Positions 11,801 through 21,000 of a stretch of DNA of 64,000 nucleotides are shown here, piece by piece (the stretch's first letter is position 1; the number at the start of each line of letters is the position of its first letter). Origin of the DNA: Siderastrea siderea (taxonomy: Eukaryota; Cnidaria; Anthozoa; Scleractinia; Rhizangiidae); the NCBI GenBank assembly GCA_964030785.1, contig OZ034969.1, positions 72,343,562 to 72,407,561 on the forward strand, read 5' to 3'. The notes under the pieces were generated by a model, which saw nothing but the letters and a program-made list of their open reading frames with translations, ran no database searches and was not told the DNA's origin. The position numbers were made by a program, and so were the translations under genes.

Positions 11801-14800
11801 CATCCAGCCAACAAGCTAAGTACAAGTCAATCACAGAAAATGATTCATTTCACAAACCTGTAAACCTCACCTCCCTTGTTGCCAACAAGAACATAATCCT
11901 CTTTGTGTGTCATTGATACAACTGTTGTACGTCTGACAACTTCTCTGATGGTGCAGAAAAATTACAGTGAAGCATATGTGTCAAATCAGGGAAGGTGAAG
12001 GTTTGAACCGAGAAGAGCAGGCACAAACGGGGAAGGGGAAAGGAAACCAGAAAGCGGGAAAAATGGGGGTCTGGGGCTGTCCCCTCTCCCCAATTTTTTT
12101 CCCGCATTCTCGCTCCCCTTCCCCTCCCCCGTTTACGCCTGCTATGCAGGTTACGAAGAAATAGGATCAAGTATCAGACACATACCTGTACGACGTAACA
12201 GACAGAACAGACTGTGTCAAAAAGTACTGTACATAATGTCCTGGAGCTTTCGATTTCAACATTAGGTTCATTTACCAGCCTCTGTTCAGGGAAACAAGCT
12301 TGCACTCCTTCCCTCAGGGAGAAATACAAGACCCCCAAAAAGCAGAAGAAATCAAGTCTATTCCGACACTACTCTGAAACAAAGTATAGCTTTTAGAGGG
12401 GAAGATTGAAATATACAGAATATACAGAATATATATATATAGTATTGAGATGACAAACCTTTTATTTAGCAGCTTCCAGTCACTTGTCTGCCATATCAGT
12501 AATTCTTTTTGAGGAGTACAGAGGGCAAACAACTTTCCAGAGTTTGAAAAACAGCATAGAACACCATGCCCCAGTGTAGTGATGTCAGATTCTTGTCCAG
12601 GATGTATCTTCTTTGGTTCGTTCTCTAAAGTATGGGAAAATTTACAGCTACCGTCTCTATGAAAACGGGAAAGGAAACAATCACAAATTATTTGCAGACT
12701 TAAAATGTCTCAACTCGACTGACCCACGTGGTGTGCCCGGGTTTGAAAACATATGGGCTATTGCATTTAAAATTTGCACCCACCACCCCCCCCCCCCCCG
12801 GTTGAGGACTGACCTTTCCCTCTTACCCCTAAAGAACTCCATTAAAAAGTGTTAACCCCTGAAGACTTCCATAAGAAATGGGTTTGCCCCCGAAGAATTT
12901 CACAATTTAAAAAAGCATTTACCCCTGAAGAATTCCATGAAATCTCTGTTTACCCCCTGAAGAATTCCACTTCTAATATGGGTTTTAGCCCTAAAGAATT
13001 CCCCAGTTTCTGGCCCCTACCCCTGAAGAATTCCACCACTTTTATCTCTTACCGCTGAAGAATTCCACTGGTCCTCAACTGCGGGGGTACATGTACATCT
13101 AATTAATGTCACTGTTCCTGAGGAACGTAGCGCAACTGCAATAGGCTTTAAATAAGCGCGTTACACGCGAAACAAAGTAAAACACTCTCAGGATGGCGAT
13201 ATTGAGGGGAACACTGCCTTGCAGTTGGTTAGTCTGTGCGACTTCCGATTTGCGTGACAAAAACACCTCACTTATCTCCCCAGCACTACGAGCTGAATGC
13301 TAGACAGCACGCGCTGGATCGGACAAGAGTATTGGTTAGCAGGCGATGCATGCATAAAGGCAACGAAGCCGACAAGCTTGGGGGAAGTGGCTGCGCAGAC
13401 TTAACTGCAACAGATGCATGCAAAGCAATGCATCCCCCCAAGCAGAAAAAAGAAAATTTCATTCAGTTTGTAGAAAAGTAATCCAAAACAGTAGCCATCT
13501 TAGGTGCAACTGAGTGTAAAACCGCTTGCGGGGTTCTAATGTAAAGCTGGTAACAGTCGGAAGACCAGCGACCTAGTACTTTAATAAGCCAATCTGGCAA
13601 ACCAGCAGCAGCCGCAGCTGAGGCTGCCCCTATGTGAAAGCTGTGGCCTTTGAGGCTCTCAAAGGGGAGACCCGCAGCCCTGACACTATCTCGAAGAAGG
13701 TGCGAAACGACCCCTCGGGTGAGATAGTGACCCGATTGGAAGAACAAGAGAGGACCCGGTGGTGGCCTACCTAAGAGAAAGTATTCCCGCAAGGCCGTGA
13801 CTGCACAAATGGTGGACCCAGTACGAGCTATTGTGAGGGAATGACCCTGCCTAAAGACGTCGGTTTTGGATGATTTGACGTGAACCATCATAAACTGTGG
13901 GCATGCCAGATTGGGGTGAAAGGTAATGCAATTAGTAGAAAGATCGAAGTTCGGCCTATACTTGCGTACCCCTGAGTAGGTAACCTCGCTACAATGAAGG
14001 AAGCCAAAAAATGCTAAAGTGAAACTAGCCCAAATCATAGCAAAATCCCGGGGACTAAGCCAAGACTGCAAAACGGGACGAATGGCTAAAAGCACCTGAG
14101 GTGTAACTGGTTGACGGCGAATGTGCCTATCGCCTTGAAAACGAAGTATGCCCCGTAAAACTTTACGCAATAGTAGCTTGCCCTTAAGAGGGTCGCTGTA
14201 CCCCGCAGTAATGTGGAGATTGCGAACCGCCACTAAATAAAGTTTTATAGTGCCATGGCGGACCGTCCTTGCTAAGTAGGATGCAAAATAAACTAGAGTC
14301 CCTTCGGAGGCAGGTAGCACATCCCCAGATGGACTTAGGAGGCGATTCATCAGGCAAAAGGTTAGCAAATGCTTTTTCCTACAGCTGTAGGCTCTGTTTG
14401 TGTTCTTGGCAAGGCCCCAGTTAGCATAGGTTAAGACCTCCTCCCTCAAAGGGTCATTAATGAAGGCGGGATGGTACAAGGGTTCTGATCTGCGTCGGGA
14501 GCGAGAGCCCGAAAACGCTGCATCTGAAAGTGGGAGGGCGCATCAGCAATATCGTTTGAAATGCCTGAAACATGGCGAGCCTGTACCAAGAAATTATGTT
14601 TCATTGAAATAAGAACCAAAAATCTGACGGGGTGCCTTGGAGTGCCCAGAATTGATAATGGCGACTACAGATTCATTGTCGCACCAAAACTGTAGGCGTT
14701 TCCCCATGAAAAATGGGTGCCAAATTGCGCAGGCAACAGCAATGGGGAACAGTTCCTGCCACTCGATACTGATTCCGCGATCCTTGTTTAAGCGCACGTG

Positions 14801-17800
14801 GGGCGGCCAGTGACACTGAAACCACTTTCCCTGGAGAAAATCGCCAAAGCCTACGGTGCTAGCGGCATCAGTATAGAGCTCTAAGTCAGGGGCTGGGGTG
14901 GTGGAAGACTCAAGAAAAAAGGAACGCCCGTTCCATTTCATGAGGAAAACCGTCCACATATCAAGATCCTTGAAGAACTCCCTGTTAAGCCTCAAGTGGT
15001 GAAAACGACTGGGGACTCCCCTAGTTAGATTTATCGCATGCTGAAGGAAGGTTCTTCCTGGGACTACCACCTTGGATGCGAACTGGAGAGTGCCAATCAG
15101 AGATTGAAGCTCTACCAAGCGCACGGAGCGGCGTTTCTTGAAGGATGTTAGAAGCTCGTTTATCCTAGTTAGTTTGTCCTGGGGGAGGCGGGCTTCCATA
15201 CGCACACTATCGAGGACAATACCCATAAATTCAACAACTTGAGAGGGGCCAATGGTTTTAGATGCTACCACAGGGGCTTTAAGTGACATGAAAGCCCGGA
15301 GGAGAGTGCTAAAGCTAGAAAGACAAGATAATTTTGTCCGTTCCGCAATAAAGAAGTCGTCTAGAATATGAATAACATACTGGAGGCCATAGTTATGTTT
15401 AAGTATCCACTCTAGCCCATCCGACAATAGGTTAAACAGGAATGGACCGGACCGGACCCCAAAGGGTAAGTACATAATTTTTATCCACATAGTACTGGGA
15501 TTGCCAGTAAATGCCCAGCAAGCTCCAGTCGTTAGGGTGGATTGGTATCAAGCAAAAGGCCGATTTGAGGTCCGTTTTCGCCATGAAGGCTCCCTTTCCC
15601 AGCGACTGGAGAATACGAATAGCATCGTCCACCCGCACATAACTTAGGGAAAAGGGGTCCTTGGGAATATGGTCATTTATGCTGTCCCCTGGAGGATAGG
15701 AGAGGTGGTATATGGTGCGCCATTCGGTTGAGTGCTTTTTGGGGACTACACCCACAGGATGGCATTGAAAGTTAGGTAGAGGGGGTGACGGGTAGGGCCC
15801 TGCTACCCGGCCAAGTGTAACCTCCTTCTGCAAATTCAAGGTAACTACCTCGGGATGCTGAGTGGCTGAGATAAGGTTAGGGGAAACCCGGGATGAACGA
15901 AGACCCGAATAACCAATGCATGCACCTTCCTTAAGCGTGCTAAGCAAATTAGAAACAAAGTTGCGATCTGGGTGATTCGCTAATTCTAACTCTAAGCGAT
16001 AAATGTCAATAGGTGTGGATACTTGTGGCTTCAAATGGCGCCTTAGTTGTCCTACTTTACTTTTTGCCATGCTCGCTGGATGGGGAAGACTTGGAGGCAC
16101 CTGTGTTGCTGGGTGGTTGCTGTGGGCAGGATAGGGCGGAGTGACTGCTGGAATAACAGCGGCGGCACACATGCGGGTAGTTGCAGTTACGGCGCTTGCA
16201 ACCGGAGGACTTGTTGAAGTCGAAGCAGAGTGTCTGGGTACGGCGAGGCTTTCTGTGGGGGTCAGCGGAAGGACAGTCGTCTTGAATATGGTACGGACTT
16301 GAGCAGAAATTGCAGTGGGGCTTAGCTAAACCCGAGAAAGTCACGATCCAAAGTTCTAGATCTATCGTGTCCCAGCTAATAGACAACTCGTAAGCCGCAC
16401 GCCTACGAAACTGTTGGTCATAGGAAAGTCAAGCCATGCCTTTAAATTTGGTAACTGCGCGACTAATAATTTGCTGGTACTTAATTAGTTCGAGTGCCCT
16501 TCGAGGCCATGCTGCAACGATCACCAGCATATATGCCATGTAGGCATCTAGCCATTTTTGGAAGGTGTCTATCACTGGTTTCTGCTTCCTTACCATGGTG
16601 ACCGGGGAACCCATGGGACCTAGGGCCGAGTCGTCTAATCTGAGCTGAAGCTCGGGGGCCTGGGTCTGATAAATATTGTCCGGTAACAGTAACGCAAGAT
16701 CAACGTACTCACCGCGGAGTATCTTCTCCTCCAAATTACGTTGCACTGGCCTTGAAAGACCCAGAGGGGAGGCCATTCCGGGGGTACGTGGGTGCTGATC
16801 GGCTGGAGGCGAAACAGGACCGCTTTCCGGCGCTCGCAAGGCGACCAAAGCGTTGCTGATCAACTCCGCAACTATCTCCTCGATGGCGGCACGCTGTGCT
16901 GAACTCAGTGTCGTCTGCAACTGGGAGGCAGGTGGCTCTGGTTCATCCCTTTCGAACATTTCATCGATTGAGGGCGACGAAGCTTCGTCCGAGAGGGCGT
17001 TGTCCTCTTGTTCGGCTTCGTGTGGCTCTGCACGCGATGATGCACGGTTTGCCGTTTGAACAGATTGCTGGCGGTCTGCGGCCTGATTGGCACAACGGTG
17101 ACAAGTTTGTACAGCCTTTGTACCCAGCGATGTCTTCTTCTGGGTGCGCAGCGACATTCTGCTGGTGTTCCCAGGCAAGGCCTTTTTAAGCCTGGCGAGG
17201 AGCTGCCCTCGGGAACCGGTGATGGGCAGATTCAGTGCCTGGAGGCGAAGCTTCAAGACCTCACTGGAGAGAGCCGACAGATTTTCGCGTTGAGCGGAGG
17301 TGCGTTTGCCGGACGACGTAGAGCGAGAACGAACCATGGTAAAAACTTTTGCTAAATTGACAAAACACTGGCTGCACTGCACAAGAGAATTATAAATTGA
17401 ACCTTGAACAGGTTGCTTAAGCTTTTATATCTAGACAGCGTCTGCTAACATAGCCAGTAGTTAAGGCTGTACTATACAACAGCTTGGCCTTACACGTGTA
17501 CTATCTTAGTTATGAATAGGTCCTTAATGCTATCGACCAATGCAACAAAACGCACGAAAATGCTAACTAGAAACAAAGCCATAATGTTGTAGGTCTAGCT
17601 ACAACGGAGCTATTGATTTTAGTGACCTTGGGATCCCAACTGCATAGTAGTTCTATTGATAGCGAACGCGCCACGAAAGGCTCACTGAGAATGAGTGTCA
17701 CGTTCCATTAACAATATTTTACTGATCTAACAGTAAAATCCTATTGAATGCAATAGCCCATTTCATGCAGGGCTCAGCACCTTCTCTACAACCACGCACC

Positions 17801-17923
17801 TTTTCTCTAAGTCTAACTGTTTTTCATTCATCTCCTCACTTACCGTGCATCCAAAACTTTCACTCCAGTGTTGCAAACAACAGCTAGAAATTCGCCACCA
17901 TTACTCCACACAAGATCCGCCAT
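5824..17923 (-). CDS. WDR4: WDR4, WD40 subunit of tRNA (guanine-N7) methyltransferase, 11 exons
   Basis: Encodes the non-catalytic WD40 beta-propeller partner of METTL1, which makes m7G46 in tRNAs (known for the family). Exons, read high to low: 17923-17844, 12656-12459, 11932-11858, 11392-11323, 11137-11025, 10096-10033, 9511-9413, 8971-8892, 8472-8285, 7535-7512, 6032-5824. All junctions are GT/AG, phases agree, and the sum is 1200 nt, 399 aa plus stop (human is about 412 aa). Visible family landmarks are [21 protein letters not shown], the FCLG motif, [18 protein letters not shown] and the basic tail [15 protein letters not shown]. The start is the only ATG opening exon 1 ([16 protein letters not shown]). 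The least certain boundary is the 3' end of exon 9: a donor after 8285 restores phase, but the frame stays open to 8219. Intron 1 (5.2 kb) contains a DIRS-like retroelement in the same orientation. Identity is secure; exon 9 and 10 edges are inferred. Confidence 0.93.
6608..7040. repeat. Tandem duplication of a 218-bp unit in WDR4 intron 10
   Basis: Two adjacent copies share GGAGTCACAACTG, GGAACGGCAA, AATAAATGTTTTAA and GATGTTTCAATAAGCTT landmarks at a constant offset of about 218 bp (for example 6668 and 6886). Divergence is visible but modest. Confidence 0.7.
7512..7535 (-). other. WDR4: WDR4 exon 10, a 24-nt microexon
   Basis: This microexon encodes V/F-S-D-W-S-F-L-K and sits between a TTTTGTCATCAG acceptor and an AAAG/GTACGC donor. 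It supplies the conserved Trp-containing turn (NW.ML.G in human WDR4) that the flanking exons lack, and it joins exon 11 through a split Gly codon. Without it the protein would miss that segment, and the frame to exon 11 would depend on a different donor. Confidence 0.7.
7850..7881 (-). ncRNA. Hammerhead-like ribozyme core in WDR4 intron 9
   Basis: On the minus strand CTGACGA is followed by a closed stem GGGC-TAAC-GCTC and then GAAAC, the three conserved hammerhead elements with correct spacing. Stem III and the UH cleavage dinucleotide are not clearly formed (GGCC where a UC is expected), so the copy may be inactive. A perfect 9-bp palindrome, TTATCAACT/AGTTGATAA, lies next to it at 7801-7819. 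Confidence 0.5.
8531..8670. repeat. MITE with inverted GGATAA motifs
   Basis: The left end ACCTGGGCCCGG...GCGGATAACTCAATCC and the right end CCGGTGGATAACATTTCGCACCCTGGGT are inverted relatives, with an internal CTATCCATTGGATAG palindrome. It lies in WDR4 intron 8 or directly beside exon 9. Confidence 0.55.
8680..8771. repeat. 92-bp hairpin MITE
   Basis: TAGACTCCTATGCAGC...TTATTTGAG on the left and CTCAAATAATGGCTGCATAGGAGACTA on the right form an imperfect hairpin. It lies in WDR4 intron 8. Confidence 0.6.
12753..13080. repeat. MITE end plus degenerate minisatellite with a CCCTGAAGAATTCCA core
   Basis: The stretch begins with ATGGGCTATTGCATT and a poly-C run at 12785-12800. About eight spaced copies of a CCCCTGAAGAATTCCA-like core follow, roughly 30-40 bp apart. 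The apparent short proteins here (PLKNST repeats) come from the repeat and are not genes. It lies in WDR4 intron 1, just downstream of the retroelement. Confidence 0.6.
13463..14479 (-). pseudogene. DIRS-like tyrosine recombinase (338 aa) with both active-site arginines replaced
   Basis: The ORF is uninterrupted and full length for this family. Box I reads [10 protein letters not shown], where DIRS recombinases have Arg in place of His. Box II reads GHSFHIGAA, where HxxR is expected, and later LGRWSSD plus the nucleophile Tyr in YQLYIR are kept. Both changes are CGN to CAN (CAT and CAC codons), as expected from methyl-CpG decay. The protein would not be catalytically competent by family rules, although the frame is intact. 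Confidence 0.88.
14594..16172 (-). pseudogene. DIRS-like reverse transcriptase / RNase H, frameshifted
   Basis: The first part (16172-15490) carries the early RT motifs, including WRTIYHLS and KTDLKSAF. The second part (15490-14594) carries LPFGVRSGP, the HILDDFF motif with the catalytic Asp pair, and an RNase H region with LYTDAAS, the W-Q-E-L segment and WCDNE. The two parts are in different frames and overlap around 15432-15490, so a single-base indel separates them. The frame is lost again near 14625, before the end of the RNase H region and its C-terminal tail. The copy should be inactive. Confidence 0.88.
16057..17382 (-). pseudogene. DIRS-like Gag ORF with SAP domain and zinc knuckles, one internal stop
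   Basis: The likely start is the ATG at 17337, although the frame is open to 17382. Near the N-terminus, [15 protein letters not shown] followed by a [10 protein letters not shown] segment fits a SAP DNA-binding motif. A low-complexity acidic middle follows. After a TGA at 16429-16431 the same frame continues from 16386 with a CNFC...H....C cluster and a C-x5-SGC-x4-C...H cluster typical of nucleic-acid-binding Gag proteins. One nonsense change separates two otherwise co-linear halves. It is a transposon protein, not a host gene. Confidence 0.75.
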
Positions 17924-18084
17924 GTTGGCTTAGAAACATTGAGGGACTTTTGAAATTCTCATACATGACGGGAAATCAGCTGACAAACTTCCCCGGATAA
18001 TAATCTCGGTCGCCATCTTGGACGAGGAAGAGAAACAAGCTTATTAATTATTGATTTCACCTTTCGTTTCTCCTTCAAGTCATG
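17921..18084. promoter_or_regulatory. Bidirectional promoter between WDR4 and SUPT5H
   Basis: The two start codons point away from each other with 158 bp between them. The interval has no TATA box. It contains CGCCATCTTGG at 18011-18021, the reverse complement of the YY1 core CCAAGATGGCG. The WDR4 start itself lies in CAACATGGCGGA, which matches the TISU consensus SAASATGGCGGC in all but the last base. TISU elements serve as YY1 sites and as start-codon contexts for mRNAs with very short leaders (established knowledge). A shared promoter is inferred from the geometry. Confidence 0.7.
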
Positions 18085-21000
18085 TCGGACAGCGACGATT
18101 CTCCATTTTCTGAAGAGGTAATGGACTTGTTATCTCAATTTTTATGTTTTGATTGGTTATTTGTTTTAAAAGAAGAGCTAACTGGAATGACAACATTAGA
18201 TGTTGTTATAAGAATGTCATACTCGTGCCAATCTCTTTTATTTCGTTCACTGAGCTTGTTTGCTGTGAGCCGTTTCGACTAACTAAAATAAAGAAGACAG
18301 GGCAAAATTAGTCATCTGTTGCCTCAGTTAAAGGTAATTGTGATGAATGGTTCCTCATTCTCTAAATATTCTATGGGCTTATTTGAGCTAGCGGTAGTCG
18401 TACATGCATGTGTTCCTTGGAATGGTAAACATGTGTATCGATCATTTGTTGTTCGTGCTGTATATTACAGGAAGGTGAGGATATCACCAGAGAAGAAGAT
18501 GACGATGATGATGAGGAAGAGGAGGAGGAAGATGAAGATGACTATGATGAGGAAGACGATTTTGAGGATGAAAGACAGAGAAAGAAGAGAAGACGACATA
18601 CTGGCTTTATCTTAGAGGAAGCAGGTTTGTGGTGTCTGAAGGTGAAAGCTCTGTTTGGGTTGTACTCTTCCAAATTTTTAGTCATTTCGTTTGTTTCTGC
18701 ATTGTTCTGAAATCCTAGCTCTAAATGTCAGACCGAGTCAACTCTTGCCCAGTCTGCAGAGCAGGGCATAACTCAAGGACGGCACCCATATGGCCATGTG
18801 TGCATGCGGCACTATATGAGAGCTATTTGATTTTTTAGCTGGCTTTGTCTCTGGCTTTCTGGGTTTGCTAGATTATCAGTACCCATTCAATCTGTTGAAT
18901 TGAGCACGGACTGTACCTTGAAGAGAGACTGGCCTGAATAGCTGATACAGGGATTCCCATCCCCTCTCTCCTTCCCCATCATTAATTGCCACCTGCTCAT
19001 GAGAAGCCAGTTTATTGCTTTTGTACTGTAGTTAGTTATTAACCTGCCGTCGCCATATGGCGACTGCCGGTTAAAGTGCTGTAAAGCTTGTAGTACAGGT
19101 ACTCAAGAGTGGTACTGTCTTGTATAAGATGCATGTGCATATTAGTCTGCTGAATGTTACCTTAGTGTGTTCTTGTCTTTTAATTTACAGTATTTAAGAT
19201 CTGAACGGCGAAGGGTTGTTAAGTATGGGGTTTCAGTATTTGTCTTGTATAACGCATGCGTAACTGAGTAAAGCAGCTAATAGGATTGAATGCAAAATTG
19301 GCTGTGTTGTCTGATCCAGTTAGTGGTTGTGGTGAAAATTTTTGTAGCGCAGGAGTTTTGTTATGGGGATTGACATTTTGAGGGATGTAAAAATGTGGGA
19401 GTGGAAGGATTTGTGAATGTGAGGAGTCTAGATATCACGCTTCTGTGAATGTGATTTGCTTTGAAAGTTGCATTTTGTATAGCAGCGGTGTAATATTGTG
19501 CTGTGTGAGAGGAAGTTTCCCTTGGCGTTTTATGGGGTGACAGTTTCCGCAGTGGATTGTAAGTTTTCTCATTGGGTAGCCTGTATTTTGCAGAGGAGAG
19601 AAACGACAGCTGTGTTTGCAGCTTATTAGCGCGGTGAGGAATGGTGGCTTAGGAAGAGAAGGGATTGGCACTAGTATGATGATGCAATCAGTGGATTGGA
19701 CCATCGATACTTCATAGTTCTTGAGAAGGGAGAGAGACGAGTGTTTATTTGAGGGGAGAACTTGATTTGAATTGCATAAAGACGAAGAAATCGGTCATTA
19801 ACCCATTGACTCCTGCATGTTTTCGCGTGTTCTGCATAAATTAAAATTTGTCAAGAGTAGAAAAAAATACCTAAATGCGCAGTAGAGAACTCAACATTGT
19901 AGGCTTCCCAAATTGACTTCTTTTTACACTGGCAGGGTTCAAAATAGCAGCCGGCCGCCGGCGACAGCCGGTACTTTGGCCACTCTTGCTGGCGATTTTT
20001 CACCCAAAAAATAGAAAAAAATGGCATCCCATCCCTTGACCCGCAAAATCAACGTCCCTAAAACGTCATAGTAAACGTTTCATATCAGAAAGTAATGCAG
20101 CCATGAAACACACACACATACCAAGTGAAATGGATGACATTTTTTAAAACGTTTTTTAAAGGCTATTAAAAAAGCTTTCTAAATTAGCAACAACAAATTA
20201 CAGAACGTTAACAATTATTATCTCGATTCTTGTAAATCAGGCACTCTTTTTGTTCCGGCGTGGTTTTAAACGTGATCAACAACGCGACTTTTGAGGAAAC
20301 AGGCCAAACACGGGGTAGCAGTGCCGCTACAATTCAGTTCTCTTTTAGGAACTGGGCAAATTTCATTCACGATTTCTTTGTTACCAATGCGTCTTCGATC
20401 CTGTTCCACTTATAGCACCTTGTCGCTTTTTTCGTGTGCTTTCGCCTTCTCGTCCAATTTAATTTACTGGAGACAAAAGGAAATCAGTGTACCGTCGCGC
20501 CAAAAATCAGTGTCACTGTTGTGGCATTTATCCTTTTCAAAGGCCTGATCTAATTTGTGAAACGCGAGCAAGCGACCCTGCCAGTCCGCCGTGGACGAGA
20601 TTTCCATGCTCAAGACAAAAATCCAGCAGTCAGAAACATCGATAGTTAAACTTCAGACCCGCACAGAAAAAGGCACATGCCCAAGAGACTTGCACTATGT
20701 CGCAAAAGCAAACATCACTCCTGACGAGGAGTTTAAGACAGAAATACACTCTATAAAGAGAGAGGCCGAGCAAAAATTCATAGGCGCACTGACCAAGTTT
20801 CATTATCGCCGCGTTGAACGCGACAATGATAAGTTGCGAAGAGCGAAATCTGATAAATGTAGATCAAAGAGAGACACTGATCGGGTTTAGCAGTCGGCAC
20901 TTCAACAAAGAGAGACAATGCGGAAAAAATTCTGCCTTTCGCAATATCGTTCGCAAGAACATCCATATGAACCAATGGCTTTTAATTAAAAATCAACCAT

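Larger units (their letters stand above)
13463..17382 (-). mobile_element. Decayed DIRS-like tyrosine-recombinase retrotransposon in WDR4 intron 1
   Basis: Three coding blocks follow one another on the minus strand: a Gag-like block with SAP motif and CCHC/CCCH-type cysteine clusters (17382-16057), reverse transcriptase plus RNase H (16172-14594), and a tyrosine recombinase (14479-13463). This order is characteristic of DIRS/Ngaro-type elements. The copy is broken: one in-frame TGA in Gag near 16429, a frame change inside RT near 15485, a second near 14625 after the RNase H block, and two substituted catalytic residues in the recombinase. Terminal repeats were not found by eye, so the true ends lie outside these coordinates but still within intron 1 (12657-17843). 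The element runs in the same direction as WDR4. Confidence 0.9.

Noticed and set aside
12184..12210. Possible WDR4 microexon ending ACGTCGTACAG/GTATGTG
   Set aside because: Including it breaks the frame into exon 3; direct splicing from exon 2 to exon 3 gives the conserved [18 protein letters not shown] segment.
12459..12624. Alternative acceptor CTTTAG for WDR4 exon 2
   Set aside because: It puts the join with exon 1 out of frame; the acceptor CATAG before 12656 keeps phase and adds 11 codons.
12849..13058. PLKNST-repeat peptide
   Set aside because: It comes from a degenerate non-coding minisatellite with a GAAGAATTCCA core.
18319..18615. Independent small ORF on the plus strand
   Set aside because: It overlaps SUPT5H exon 2 in another frame and runs through the intron; its Met/Lys/Arg-rich tail is a shadow of the acidic tract.
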